Both the position numbers and the translations under genes were made by a program. 64,000 nt of DNA from Actinomycetota bacterium (GTDB taxonomy: Bacteria > Actinomycetota > Actinomycetes > S36-B12 > GCA-2699445), in assembly GCA_029978705.1 (NCBI GenBank), contig JAPOIY010000007.1:1-64000 (forward strand), read 5' to 3'. Within the stretch, counting starts at the first letter, position 1; each line of letters begins with the position of its first letter. Below are positions 47,211 through 57,568 of the stretch, piece by piece. Below the pieces are notes generated by a model. It was not told the DNA's origin and made no database searches. It was given only the letters and a program-made list of their open reading frames with translations.

Positions 47211-47816
47211 ATGGGCAAAACGTTCATCCAGGGCTTGGTGCTCCTGGCTGCCGGAATCGTGGCCCTGATACTGAACAACCTGCTGAACCTGGGCCTGGGG
47301 TCGATCACCCTGGGGCTGGCGGTCGGCGGCATCCTCGGGCTGGTGTCCGACGGCGGCCCGGTCGGCCGGGTCGGCTCGTTCGTCGTCGGGTTGGTCATCG
47401 CGATGGTCGTCTACGTGGTGTCCATCCTGCTGCTGAACACGTCCTTCGGTGGCCAGGTCGTCGGCATCCTGATCGCGCTGGGTCTGGTCACCCTGATCTG
47501 CGGCCTCACGTCGGGTCGGCTGCCCCTGTGGGCGGCGTTGGCGGGAATCGTGCTGGTCGCCGGGGCCTACGGCCAGGCCTTCGCCGACAACCCCGCCGGC
47601 ATCCTCACCGAACTCCCGCAGTACGTCACCCAGGCGCTCGTCCCGGCCGCTCTCGGCTTCCTGGCCACGATCTTCGTGGCGGACCGGGCCCCCCAGGACG
47701 CCAGCGCCGCGGGCGCGACCGGCCTGGACCAACCTCCATCGACTCCTCCGGTGCAGACCGGCGAGCCCCAGTCCGCCGGTGCCTCCAGCGCCCCGAACCT
47801 GAACAAAGAGGTGTGA
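47211..47816 (+). CDS. Polytopic membrane protein of unknown function
   Basis: ATG with upstream gaggag; multiple TM segments; ends just before the next ATG at 47820. Confidence 0.75.
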   Translation: MGKTFIQGLVLLAAGIVALILNNLLNLGLGSITLGLAVGGILGLVSDGGPVGRVGSFVVGLVIAMVVYVVSILLLNTSFGGQVVGILIALGLVTLICGLTSGRLPLWAALAGIVLVAGAYGQAFADNPAGILTELPQYVTQALVPAALGFLATIFVADRAPQDASAAGATGLDQPPSTPPVQTGEPQSAGASSAPNLNKEV

Positions 47817-47819
47817 CCC

Positions 47820-50462
47820 ATGTCGAAGCGCATGAACACAGCCCGCGTGGGTGCAGCCGTGGTGGGGGTGTCCGCCGTGATGGCAGCGTGTGTGCTGCCC
47901 GGCAGCCTGGCCACCGCGGAGGAGACCGGCGACGTGCAGAGCACGGTCACCCGGGCGGTGCTGGCGACCGGTAACGCCAACGGCGAGATCAACCGGGCGA
48001 CGCTGGTCACCCAGATCAGCGTCGACGGCAACGGCACCACCCAGTTCACGGTGCCGGTGGCCGAGGGCAGCTCGCCCAAGAACATGGACTCCTTCGGTGG
48101 TCCGTCGGTGGTGGACGGCAACGCCCAGTACGACCTGAACGTCAACGGCCCGCAGACCTTCCGCACCTCCCAGGACTACGACCCCGAGTCGATCCCGGTG
48201 ACGGTCAAGGTCGAGGCCACCCTCGACGGTCAGCCGATCGCGCCCGCCGATCTGGCCGGCCAGACCGGTCTGGCGAAGCTGAAGTACACCTTCACCAACA
48301 CGACCGGCGAGCCCACCCAGCTCACCTACAAGGACGCCAAGGGCCAGACGATCACCAAGGAGGCGGAGATCCCCGTCGCCATGGGTGCCTCGCTGGTGTT
48401 CGGCTTCGACGAGTCCTGGCAGGAACTGTCGGCCCCCGCGGCCGACGCGGTCCTGGGCAACGGCACGGGCGCCACCCAGGTGCAGGGCTCGGTGGCCCTG
48501 CTGCCGTCGGCGCTGCCCGGCCAGTCGCCGACCGGGTCCTTCGAGATCGAGGGACGCGTCACCAACGCCGTCGTGCCGCCCGCCGACATCAAGGTCGCGC
48601 TGCTCAGCCCCGCGGACTTCCCGCAACTGAACAGCAAGGTCAAGGACGTCGAGCAGTTGTCCGAGACCGCGGCCACCATCACCGACGCGGGCATGCAGCT
48701 CGAGGCCGGTGCCGGTCAGTTGGAGGACGGCCTCAAGACCGCGTCCGACGGCGCCAACAAGATCAACGACGGGGTGCAGGGCCAGCTCGCCCCCGGCGTC
48801 AAGCAGCTGTCCGACGGCCTGACGATGTTCAACGACGTCGCCATCTCGAAGCTGCAGTCGTCCGCCGCGGGTCTGCCGGAGCAGGTGACCAGCAGCCCGG
48901 ACTTCTCCCAGATCACCGACGGCTTCGCCGCCCTGCGGAAGGCCACCGACGGCCTGCGCGAGAAGCTCGGTGAGTGGACCCCGGCGGTCAAGACGAGCAA
49001 CTCGCAGAAGCCGGGTCCGTACCTGAACCCCAACGGCAGCGTGAACAAGGGCTCCAAGGCCACCGTGGCCCGCGTCCTGTGGGCGCTCGCCTACGGCGGC
49101 CGCAGCCAGGACGTGCCCAACGACTCGCCGACGAAGAACTTCGCCGAGTCCAACGGTGGTCTCACCAACCCGGAGTGCGACACCAGCGATCCGGAGAACG
49201 TGAACAACCCCTGTGGTGCCTTCCAGGTCCTGGACCTGGTGGTCTCGGGCTTCAACGAGCAGTTGCTGCCCGGCCTCGAGGGGCTCCTGGTGACGCTGCC
49301 GACCACCATCTCGGACAATCTGGCAGGCACCGGCGCGACCGGGGTGAACTTGCTCGCCTCCAGCCTCGGCTGCACCGTGGTGGGTAAGAATGATCCGGGC
49401 GCCAAAGCTGGGCAGACGGGTCCGATCGTGACCGCCTGCGACACACCCGTCATGGTGAACGGTCAGGATCAGAAGGCCACTCTCAATCTGGTTCTCCCGG
49501 CTCTGTCGGCGGCGTTCTACAACCCGCTCAGCCTGGAGGTTGTCGACGGCACTCCGCAGCCCACGACGGACTCGGGCATCGTCGCCATCCTCGGCCAGTT
49601 CATGCCGGGTGCCTACAACACGGTGGTGAAGCCCGGTATCGAGACGGCCCTCGACGGCATCGTCAAACTCAACGGCGTCATCACGACCCGCAAGGACGGG
49701 TTCCCGGACAAGGACACCAGCAAGAAGAACACCGCGACCGGCATCATCATGCAGGTCCGGGCGCAGCTGGCCCAGGGCGGCATCGGCTCCGACGGCTACC
49801 CGGCCGGGCGATGTGCCGGGTACAACACGCCGGGCGACCCGAGTTCGGGGCTGAACAAGAACGCCAACTCCAACAAGGTCGAGGCCACGTGTGCGGCCGG
49901 CGACGTCATGCAGATCGCGGTCTACGGCGTGGATGCGCTGGAAGAGGGCGTGAGTGTGACCCTGCTGGACAGCATCAGCGCCCAGCTGCTGGCCGGGGTC
50001 GGGACCTACAGCGCAGGCTGTGACCCGACCGCGACGCTGGCATGTGCCGCGGGCACCCTGGCCGCCGGTGGCGTCCAGCTCAACGAGGGCGTCAACGGGC
50101 CGGGCGAGAGCCTCAGCTACGGCGTGAACGCCCTGGCCGAGGGCCTGCCCGCCGCGGTGGAAGGTGCCGGCAAGATCGTCGACGCCGGTATCCAGCTCGG
50201 CGACTCCGGCAACGACGGCAGCAAGCAGGCCAACGAGGCCCTCGCGGTCTTCGAGGCCCTGCAGACCCGGGCCGACTCCGGGTCGGCGATCCCGGGTGGT
50301 GTGCCGGAGGGAGTGGACACCGCCAACGGCGTCTACGCCTTCGCCTTCGACGGAGCCGGTGGCACGGCGACGGAGAACGCGGCCCGTGCCGGTCTCGCGT
50401 TCCTGGGCCTGATCGCCGCCGGCGGCATCGGCGCCCTGCTCGCCAACCGCGCCAAGGGCTGA
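47820..50462 (+). CDS. Large secreted/surface protein with YhgE/Pip-EsaA-like coiled-coil (xxxLxDG) repeats and C-terminal TM
   Basis: Signal peptide; AGMQLEAGAGQLEDGLKTASDGANKINDGVQGQLAPGVKQLSDGL; C-terminal AGLAFLGLIAAGGIGALLANRAKG. Confidence 0.75.
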   Translation: MSKRMNTARVGAAVVGVSAVMAACVLPGSLATAEETGDVQSTVTRAVLATGNANGEINRATLVTQISVDGNGTTQFTVPVAEGSSPKNMDSFGGPSVVDGNAQYDLNVNGPQTFRTSQDYDPESIPVTVKVEATLDGQPIAPADLAGQTGLAKLKYTFTNTTGEPTQLTYKDAKGQTITKEAEIPVAMGASLVFGFDESWQELSAPAADAVLGNGTGATQVQGSVALLPSALPGQSPTGSFEIEGRVTNAVVPPADIKVALLSPADFPQLNSKVKDVEQLSETAATITDAGMQLEAGAGQLEDGLKTASDGANKINDGVQGQLAPGVKQLSDGLTMFNDVAISKLQSSAAGLPEQVTSSPDFSQITDGFAALRKATDGLREKLGEWTPAVKTSNSQKPGPYLNPNGSVNKGSKATVARVLWALAYGGRSQDVPNDSPTKNFAESNGGLTNPECDTSDPENVNNPCGAFQVLDLVVSGFNEQLLPGLEGLLVTLPTTISDNLAGTGATGVNLLASSLGCTVVGKNDPGAKAGQTGPIVTACDTPVMVNGQDQKATLNLVLPALSAAFYNPLSLEVVDGTPQPTTDSGIVAILGQFMPGAYNTVVKPGIETALDGIVKLNGVITTRKDGFPDKDTSKKNTATGIIMQVRAQLAQGGIGSDGYPAGRCAGYNTPGDPSSGLNKNANSNKVEATCAAGDVMQIAVYGVDALEEGVSVTLLDSISAQLLAGVGTYSAGCDPTATLACAAGTLAAGGVQLNEGVNGPGESLSYGVNALAEGLPAAVEGAGKIVDAGIQLGDSGNDGSKQANEALAVFEALQTRADSGSAIPGGVPEGVDTANGVYAFAFDGAGGTATENAARAGLAFLGLIAAGGIGALLANRAKG

Positions 50463-50476
50463 CGCCCGCGACAGCG

Positions 50477-50520
50477 ACAGCGAAGGACCCCGGCGGATCC
50501 CCGCCGGGGTCCTTCGCTGT
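50477..50520 (+). terminator. Perfect 20-bp-stem hairpin, likely intrinsic terminator
   Basis: acagcgaaggaccccggcgg - atcc - ccgccggggtccttcgctgt immediately after the stop at 50462. Confidence 0.85.
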
Positions 50521-50619
50521 GCGGCTTCCGCGGCGCGGGGGCACCCGAAAAGTCCGAATCGCCCGACAGGACCCGATCCGGGTGAGAGGATGGCGCCCAG
50601 CCTGGCGACTGGAGGTGGC

Positions 50620-51120
50620 ATGAACCGCGCGGTGACGATCGGTGGGGCAGTGCTCGGCGCAGCGGTGCTGATGGGCGCCGGTGTGGCCGTGGGCACGAAG
50701 GTCGGGCAGGAGCAGGCCGCCGCCACGGTGGCGGCCGACGCCGCTGCGCAGGTGCCGACCGGCTTCAATGCGCCCGAGGAGCAGATGCGCCTGACGGCCT
50801 TCGCCCAGTCCGCCAACGAGTTCCAGGGCCTCATCAAGGCGGCGACCAAGGGGGGCCCCAGCACCGAGATCGCCAAGCAGATGACGACCTACGCCGTGGG
50901 GGTGCGGGCCATCAAGCGCACTGCCGTGACCCCGGAACTGCGCGAGGCCGCGGACACCCTGAGCGAGGCGATGCTGCTCATCAGCGCCGGGGTGCTCACT
51001 GACGAGGGCGGGATCACCCAGGAGGGCATCGACGCCTACAAGGCAGCGGATGCCCAGGTCTCCGAACTCGCCGACACGGTCGCCCGCGACCAGTCCCTCG
51101 CCCCCACGCCGTCCCCCTGA
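50620..51120 (+). CDS. Small exported/membrane-anchored protein of unknown function
   Basis: [46 protein letters not shown] signal/TM; helical remainder. Confidence 0.7.
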   Translation: MNRAVTIGGAVLGAAVLMGAGVAVGTKVGQEQAAATVAADAAAQVPTGFNAPEEQMRLTAFAQSANEFQGLIKAATKGGPSTEIAKQMTTYAVGVRAIKRTAVTPELREAADTLSEAMLLISAGVLTDEGGITQEGIDAYKAADAQVSELADTVARDQSLAPTPSP

Positions 51121-51212
51121 CCCAGGCGTCCGCCCAGGTCCCGGGACAGCCCCGGCCACCCCGACCCGGATCCCCCGAGGCAGTTGAGCCGGCGCGGTGG
51201 GAAACTGACCGG

Positions 51213-52505
51213 GTGGATCAATCGGCTGAACTCTTCGCCCGTGCCCGCACCGTCACCCCAGGTGGCGTCAACTCGCCCGTGCGGGCCTTCGGAGCCGTCG
51301 GCGGCACCCCCCGTTTCATGGTCCGCGGCCAGGGACCGTACCTGTGGGACGCCGACGGGAAGCAGTACGTCGACCTCGTCGGCGGCTGGGGCCCCGCGAT
51401 CCTCGGCCACGCCGACCCGGAGGTGATCGCCGCGGTCCAGGAGACTGCAGCGCACGGCCTGTCGTTCGGCACCCCCACCCCGGGGGAGGTCGACCTCGCC
51501 GAGGAGATCGTGCGCCGGGTCGCCCCCGTGGAACAGGTGCGGTTCGTCTCCTCCGGCACCGAGGCCACGATGTCGGCGATCCGCCTCGCGCGCGGGGTCA
51601 CGGGCCGCGGCACGGTCGTCAAGTTCGCCGGCTGTTACCACGGCCACGTCGACGCGCTGCTCGCGTCCGCGGGCTCCGGCGTCGCCACCTTCGCGCTGCC
51701 CGACAGCCCCGGTGTCACCGGACACCAGGCCCAGGACACCCTCGTACTGCCCTACAACGACCTCGCCGCCGTCGCGGAGGCCTTCGCGCACACCGACGAC
51801 ATCGCATGCGTGATCACCGAGGCCGCCGCCGCGAACATGGGCGTCGTGCCGCCCGACGACGGCTTCAACGACGGGCTCGCCCAGCTCTGCCGCCAGCACG
51901 GGGCACTGTTCATCAGTGACGAGGTCATGACCGGCTTCCGGGTGACCGCCTCCGGCTGGTTCGGCAAGGACGACGTCGCCGCCGACCTCTTCACCTTCGG
52001 CAAGGTGATGGGCGGCGGCCTGCCCGCGGCGGCGTTCGGCGGACGCGCCGAGTTCATGCAGCACCTGGCCCCCGTCGGCCCCGTCTACCAGGCCGGCACG
52101 CTCAGCGGGAATCCCGTGGCCATGGCGGCCGGGATCACCACGCTGCGGGCCACCGTCGAGCGCGACGTGTACCCCCACCTCGACCGCACAGCCCAGGTCG
52201 TCGGGGACGCGGCCTCCGAGGCGCTCACCGCCGTGGGCGTGCCGCACCGCCTGCAGCGCGCGGGCAACCTCTTCAGCATCTTCTTCACCGACTCCCGCGT
52301 GACGGACTACGCCCAGGCGAAGACACAGGACACGTGGCGCTACCCCGCGTTCTTCCACGCCATGCTCGCCCAGGGCGTCTACCTGCCGCCGTCGGCGTTC
52401 GAGGCCTGGTTCGTGTCGTCGGCCCACGACGACGCCGCCGTGGAGCGCATCCTCGAGGCGCTGCCCGCAGCCGCGGCGGCAGCGGCTGCGGCACAGCCCT
52501 CCTGA
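51213..52505 (+). CDS. hemL: Glutamate-1-semialdehyde 2,1-aminomutase
   Basis: [26 protein letters not shown]...[19 protein letters not shown]...[11 protein letters not shown]...[17 protein letters not shown]. Confidence 0.97.
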   Translation: MDQSAELFARARTVTPGGVNSPVRAFGAVGGTPRFMVRGQGPYLWDADGKQYVDLVGGWGPAILGHADPEVIAAVQETAAHGLSFGTPTPGEVDLAEEIVRRVAPVEQVRFVSSGTEATMSAIRLARGVTGRGTVVKFAGCYHGHVDALLASAGSGVATFALPDSPGVTGHQAQDTLVLPYNDLAAVAEAFAHTDDIACVITEAAAANMGVVPPDDGFNDGLAQLCRQHGALFISDEVMTGFRVTASGWFGKDDVAADLFTFGKVMGGGLPAAAFGGRAEFMQHLAPVGPVYQAGTLSGNPVAMAAGITTLRATVERDVYPHLDRTAQVVGDAASEALTAVGVPHRLQRAGNLFSIFFTDSRVTDYAQAKTQDTWRYPAFFHAMLAQGVYLPPSAFEAWFVSSAHDDAAVERILEALPAAAAAAAAAQPS

Positions 52506-52539
52506 CGTACCCTGGGAAGTCGACGCGACGGGAGTAACG

Positions 52540-53181
52540 GTGACGGAACGCACGATCGTCCATCTGCTGCGCCACGGTGAGGTGGACAACCCCGAGGGCG
52601 TCCTCTACGGCCGGCTGCCCGACTTCCACCTGTCCCCGCTGGGCCGCGAGATGGCCGAGCGGGCGGCGATGGCGACCGACGGTCGGGACATCGCCGTCGT
52701 GACCGCTTCCCCCCTGGATCGCGCCCGCGAGACCGCCGCCCCCGCGGCCGATCTGCACGGGGTGCCCGTCGGCATCGACCCCGACCTCATCGAGGCCGGC
52801 AACGTCTTCGAGGGCCAGCGGGTCGGCGTGGGCGACGGCATCCTCAAACACCCCGCGATGTGGCGCCACCTGTACAACCCGTTCCGTCCGTCGTGGGGCG
52901 AGCCCTACACCGAGATCGCCGAGCGGATGCAGCGCGCCGTGGACCAGGCGCGCGAACAGGCCCGCGGCCGCGAGGCCCTGCTGGTCAGCCACCAGTCCCC
53001 GATCTGGACGGTGCGGCAGTCCCTCGAAGGCCGTCGGTTCGTGCACGACCCCCGCCACCGCCAGTGCTCCCTGGCCTCCCTGACGTCGTTGTTGTACGAC
53101 GACGACGATCTGACCGCGATCGTGTACACGGAACCCTGCGCCGACCTCGTGGCCCGCTCGACAAAGGGTGTCGGAGCCTGA
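52540..53181 (+). CDS. Histidine phosphatase (phosphoglycerate mutase-like) family protein
   Basis: TIVHLLRHGEVDNPEGVLYGRLPDFHLSPLGREMAERAA; ALLVSHQSPIW. Confidence 0.9.
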   Translation: MTERTIVHLLRHGEVDNPEGVLYGRLPDFHLSPLGREMAERAAMATDGRDIAVVTASPLDRARETAAPAADLHGVPVGIDPDLIEAGNVFEGQRVGVGDGILKHPAMWRHLYNPFRPSWGEPYTEIAERMQRAVDQAREQARGREALLVSHQSPIWTVRQSLEGRRFVHDPRHRQCSLASLTSLLYDDDDLTAIVYTEPCADLVARSTKGVGA

Positions 53182-53761
53182 GGTGGCACGGCGCCGCACT
53201 GCCGTGATCGCCGGGATGCTGCTCTTCGCCGTCCCGGTCCTCGGGGCGTGCGGCAACTCCTCCGCCGAGCAGGTGGGCAGCGGTCAGGCCTTCGTGGCCG
53301 GCGACGGCAGCATCGTCGAGTTGGCCGAAGGTGAGCGCCGTCCGGCGCCGGACCTGCGGGGCCCGACCCTCGCCGGCGGGGAGTACGCGCTGGCCGATGA
53401 CCGCGGTCACGTCGTCGTCCTCAACGTCTGGGCGTCCTGGTGTGCGCCCTGCCGCAGCGAGGCGCCCGCGCTGGCCGAGGTGTCCGAACAGGACAAGAGC
53501 ACCCGCTTCGTCGGACTGGTGACCCGTGACTCCGAGGCCTCTGCTCGCGCGTTCGTCGACCGATTCGGCCTCACCTACCCCCAGGTCATCGACGCGGACG
53601 GCGCCCTGCAGTTGGAGTTCCGGGACAACCTGCCCCCCCAGGCGATCCCGTCCACCCTCGTGATCGACAAGCAGGGACGCGTCGCGGCCCGCGTGCTCGG
53701 CGAAGTGTCCGCCCCCACCCTGCGGGGCCTGATCGAGCCCCTGCAGAAGGAGCCCGGATGA
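53168..53761 (+). CDS. TlpA/ResA-like thiol-disulfide oxidoreductase lipoprotein (true start possibly internal)
   Basis: Lipobox VPVLGAC; VVVLNVWASWCAPCRSEAPALAEV; IPSTLVIDKQGRVAARVLG. Confidence 0.9.
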   Translation: MSEPEVARRRTAVIAGMLLFAVPVLGACGNSSAEQVGSGQAFVAGDGSIVELAEGERRPAPDLRGPTLAGGEYALADDRGHVVVLNVWASWCAPCRSEAPALAEVSEQDKSTRFVGLVTRDSEASARAFVDRFGLTYPQVIDADGALQLEFRDNLPPQAIPSTLVIDKQGRVAARVLGEVSAPTLRGLIEPLQKEPG

Positions 53762-54573
53762 TCGACGTCGTCGTCGACGGCTCCCTGCTGCTGGCTCTGC
53801 CCATCGCGTTCCTCGCCGGCCTGGTGTCGTTCCTCAGCCCGTGTGTCCTGCCGCTGGCTCCCGGGTACCTGGCCTACGTCGCCGGCATGACCGGCGTCGA
53901 CCTCCGCCAGACCGCCCCCGTGCCCGTGCCCGCCAGTGGCCCCCCGGACACCGGACCGGAGCCGGAACCCCGCCCTCCGGCGCGCAGCCGCGTGGTGTGG
54001 GGGGCGGTGCTGTTCGTCCTCGGGTTCACGTTCGTCTTCGTGTCCTACGGCCTGCTGTTCGGCGGCATGGGTGGATGGCTCCTGCAGCACCAGCGCGGTA
54101 TCTCCGTGGTGCTCGGTGTCGTGGTGGTCCTCCTCGGACTGGGGTTCCTCGGCACGCCCCTCATCGGTGACTCCATGTGGTGGAACCGGCAGCGCCGGCT
54201 GCCGCTGCGACCGCCGACCGGGTTGTGGGGCGCCCCGCTGCTGGGTCTGGTCTTCGGGCTCGGCTGGACCCCCTGTATCGGCCCGACCCTCGCCGCCGTG
54301 CAGACCCTCGCCTTCACCGAGGCCTCCGCGCTGCGGGGCGCGCTGCTGTCGGTGGCCTACTGCTTCGGGCTGGGCCTGCCGTTCGTCGTGATCGCGTGGG
54401 GGCTGCGGTGGTCAGCCGGCGCGCTGGCGTGGACCCGGCGGCACAGCCAGGGCATCGCGGTGGCCGGCGGGGTCATGCTGATCGCGGTCGGCGTCCTGTT
54501 GATCACCGGATGGTGGAACGACGTCGTCGCCTGGCTGCAGACGCTCCTGCCCGGATACACGGCGGTCCTGTGA
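53758..54573 (+). CDS. ccdA: Cytochrome c biogenesis protein CcdA
   Basis: AFLAGLVSFLSPCVLPLAPGYLAYVAGMTG...GLVFGLGWTPCIGPTLAAV. Confidence 0.95.
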   Translation: MIDVVVDGSLLLALPIAFLAGLVSFLSPCVLPLAPGYLAYVAGMTGVDLRQTAPVPVPASGPPDTGPEPEPRPPARSRVVWGAVLFVLGFTFVFVSYGLLFGGMGGWLLQHQRGISVVLGVVVVLLGLGFLGTPLIGDSMWWNRQRRLPLRPPTGLWGAPLLGLVFGLGWTPCIGPTLAAVQTLAFTEASALRGALLSVAYCFGLGLPFVVIAWGLRWSAGALAWTRRHSQGIAVAGGVMLIAVGVLLITGWWNDVVAWLQTLLPGYTAVL

Positions 54574-56155
54574 TGACGAACGAGCTCGACACCGCCGCCA
54601 CGACGTTCACCACCCACGCCGACCCGATGGACAAGCGGGTCGGGTCGCCCTCGGGGCTGGGGCCCGTCGGCTGGCTGCGGTGGCTGTGGGCCCGACTGAC
54701 CTCGATGCGTACGGCCCTGCTCCTGCTGCTCCTCCTCGGCCTGGCCGCGATCCCCGGGTCGCTGGTCCCGCAGCGCACGTCGGACGCGTCAGCCGTCGCG
54801 CAGTTCATCGCCGCCAACCCGGAGCGCGCCGCGTGGTACGAACGCCTGGGGCTGTTCGACGTCTACGGCAGCGCATGGTTCTCCGCCATCTACCTGCTGC
54901 TGTTCCTCTCCCTCGTCGGCTGTCTGCTGCCGCGCGCGCGGCAGCACTGGCGGCAGTGGCGCGCCAGCCCCACCCCGCCGCCGCGCAACCTGACGGACCT
55001 CCCGGCCGTGGCCACGGTCAGCGCGGGCGCCAAGGCGCTGGACGTGGCCGAGGCGCGCCTGCGCGAGGACCGCTGGCGGGTCCGGCGCGGCGCCACCTGG
55101 GTGGCGGGCGAGAAGGGGTTCGTGCGCGAGACCGGGAACCAGATCTTCCACTTCGCGCTGCTCGGCGTCCTCGTCGCCGTCGGCTGGGGAGCCCTCACCG
55201 GATGGCGGGGCACGGTCCTGGTCCGGGAGGGCACGGGCTTCGCGGACACCATCACGCAGTACGACACGTTCACGGCCGGCCGATTCGCGGGAGGCGACTC
55301 GCTGCCCCCCTTCGCCGTGCGGCTGGAGTCCTTCGACGTGGCCTTCGAACGCGGGGACGCGCAGCGCGGAGCGCCCCGGGACTTCGTCACGGAGGCGGTC
55401 GTGACCGACGGCTCCGGCGTCACCTCCCCGGCGACGTTCGGGGTCAACGACCCCCTGACGGTCGACGGCGCCAAGGTCTACCTGATCGGGCACGGCTACG
55501 CCCCGCGCCTGCGGATCCGGGACGGCGCCGGCACCGTGGTCTTCGACGACTCCGTGGTGTTCCTGCCCCACGACGGCAACTTCACCTCCGAAGGGGTGAT
55601 CAAAGTGCCGGACGCCCAGCCCGAGCAGTTGGGTTTCCGCGGGATCTTCCTGCCCACCGCCGCCATCGACCCCCACCTGGGGCCCATCTCGACGTTCCCC
55701 GCCCCCGACGACCCGGCGGTGTTCCTGTCCGCCTTCGCCGGGAACCTCGGCCTCGACGCCGGCACCCCGCAGAACGTCTACGAACTCGACGACAGCCGGA
55801 TGACCCAACTGGGGCGCCGGGCGCTGCGCCTCGGCGAGACCTGGCGGCTGCCCGGCGACGCCGGCACCGTCGAGTTCACGGGCATCGACCGGTACGTGTC
55901 GCTGAAGGTGGGCAACGACCCCGGTGGGAAATGGGCGCTCGGGTTCGTCGGACTGGCCATCATCGGGGTGTCCATGTCCCTGTTCATCCGCCGACGCAGG
56001 GTGTGGGTGGCGCTCGGCGAGCAGCCCGATACCGTGGTGGTGGCCGGCGTCGCGCGGGGCGAAGGATCCGACCTGCAGTCCGATGTGACCCGGCTGGCCG
56101 ACACGCTCGCTCCCGGCGACCGTGCCCCAACCGGAGAGGGTGAGGAGACACGATG
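54573..56155 (+). CDS. resB: Cytochrome c biogenesis protein ResB
   Basis: LRWLWARLTSMRTALLLLLLLGLAAIPGSLVPQR...YGSAWFSAIYLLLFLSLVGCLLPR; large periplasmic loop. Confidence 0.94.
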
Positions 56156-57127
56156 ACCCAGGCGAGCACACTGGCCGGCCTGTCCAACCTCCTCACCTAC
56201 TCGGCCATGCTGGTCCTGACGCTGGCGATGATCGCCTTCTTCGTGTCGTTCGCTCAGCGCCGCACGGCCCCCCGGGCCGTCGCAGCGGCGCCCACTGCTC
56301 CCGCCCTCGTGGGCGCCCCCCCGGGGCCGGCTCCCACCCCACCCGAGCAGCCCCCCACCGGCGCCGAGCCGGGCCGGCGCGCGGGCAACATCGCCATGGC
56401 GCTGTCGTGGCTGGCGTTCGCCCTGCTGGCCGGCGCCGTCATCACCCGCGGCCTGTGGGCCGGCCGGGTGCCGTGGGGGAACATGTACGAGTTCTCCCTG
56501 GTCTCCGCGTTCGCGGTGCTCGGGGTCTTCCTGGCGATCTCCCTGTCCCGCGACATCCGCTGGATGGGCGCCTTCCTCATCCCCGTGGTGCTGCTCACCC
56601 TCGGGCTGGCGGTGACGGTCCTGTACACCGAGGCCGCCCAACTGGTTCCGGCGCTGCGGTCCTACTGGCTGCTCATCCACGTGTCCGCGGCGGTCATCTG
56701 CGGTGGCGGTTTCACCTTCGCCGCGGTGACGGCCCTGCTCTACCTGACCCGCGACTCCTACGACCGCGACACCCGCGCGGGCCGCGCCCTGGCCCCCGTG
56801 GCGCGCCGCCTGCCCGCGGCCGACCGGCTCGACACGATGACCTACCGCACCATCATGTTCACGTTCCCCCTGTGGACCTTCGCGATCGTCGCGGGCGCGA
56901 TCTGGGCCGAGGCGGCGTGGGGACGCTACTGGGGCTGGGACCCCAAGGAGACCTGGTCGTTCATCGCCTGGATCGTCTATGCGGGTTACCTGCACGCCCG
57001 GTCCACCGTCGGCTGGCGCGGGCGCCGCGCGGCGTGGCTGGCGGTAGCGGGAGTCGCGGTCTTCTGGTTCAACTACTTCGGCGTGAACCTGCTGTTCAGC
57101 GGACTGCACTCCTACTCGGGCATGTGA
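56153..57127 (+). CDS. ccsB: Cytochrome c biogenesis protein CcsB (CcsA-like)
   Basis: WAGRVPWGNMYEFSLVSAF...WAEAAWGRYWGWDPKETWSFIAWIVYAGYLHAR (WWD motif). Confidence 0.95.
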   Translation: MTQASTLAGLSNLLTYSAMLVLTLAMIAFFVSFAQRRTAPRAVAAAPTAPALVGAPPGPAPTPPEQPPTGAEPGRRAGNIAMALSWLAFALLAGAVITRGLWAGRVPWGNMYEFSLVSAFAVLGVFLAISLSRDIRWMGAFLIPVVLLTLGLAVTVLYTEAAQLVPALRSYWLLIHVSAAVICGGGFTFAAVTALLYLTRDSYDRDTRAGRALAPVARRLPAADRLDTMTYRTIMFTFPLWTFAIVAGAIWAEAAWGRYWGWDPKETWSFIAWIVYAGYLHARSTVGWRGRRAAWLAVAGVAVFWFNYFGVNLLFSGLHSYSGM

Positions 57128-57149
57128 CCGCTACTCGGGGAGGTGACCG
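57112..57149. repeat. 19-bp tandem near-duplication spanning the 3' ends of two convergent genes
   Basis: ctactcgggcatgtgaccg (57112-57130) and ctactcggggaggtgaccg (57131-57149), 17/19 matching. Confidence 0.85.
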
Positions 57150-57454
57150 CCGCCACCGGGGGTGGCCGCCGGACCGCGAGTGTCGGCGGCCGGGTCGGCG
57201 GCCGCGCCGGGCAGGTCCACGTCCTCCTTGCGGGAGGCCTCGTCGATCCGGTCGTTGATCCGGCGGAAGAACCCCCCGACGTCGGTGCCGAACTTGGCCC
57301 GTGACCCACGCAGCACGAACAGGCTGAGCAGCCCACTGCCCAGGAATGCCACGAGGAGCAGCAGCAGCCCCCTCATGCCGACCGCGAACGCCAGGCCGCC
57401 GACCACCACGAGGAGGCCGAGGCGGGCCCCGGTGTAGACCAGGAAGTGCTTCAC
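57131..57454 (-). CDS. DUF4229-like small membrane protein
   Basis: MKHFLVYTGARLGLLVVVGGLAFAVGMRGLLLLLVAFLGSGLLSLFVLRGSRAKF. Confidence 0.8.
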   Translation of the reverse strand: MKHFLVYTGARLGLLVVVGGLAFAVGMRGLLLLLVAFLGSGLLSLFVLRGSRAKFGTDVGGFFRRINDRIDEASRKEDVDLPGAAADPAADTRGPAATPGGGGHLPE

Positions 57455-57568
57455 CCCGTCAGGATACGGGCGCCGCGGCCAGACTCCGCTGCGGAGTGTT
57501 GTGGGGGGCGACTCGCGGCTACCCTGAGAGCAGACCCGCGCGCAGCGGGGGCCAGTCCGACAGGGGAG

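Noticed and set aside
45666-50876. 1736-aa minus-strand ORF opposite the hemD/hemB/880-aa genes
   Set aside because: Low-complexity, His/Arg/Gly-rich translation antisense to several confident genes; typical mirror ORF in high-GC DNA
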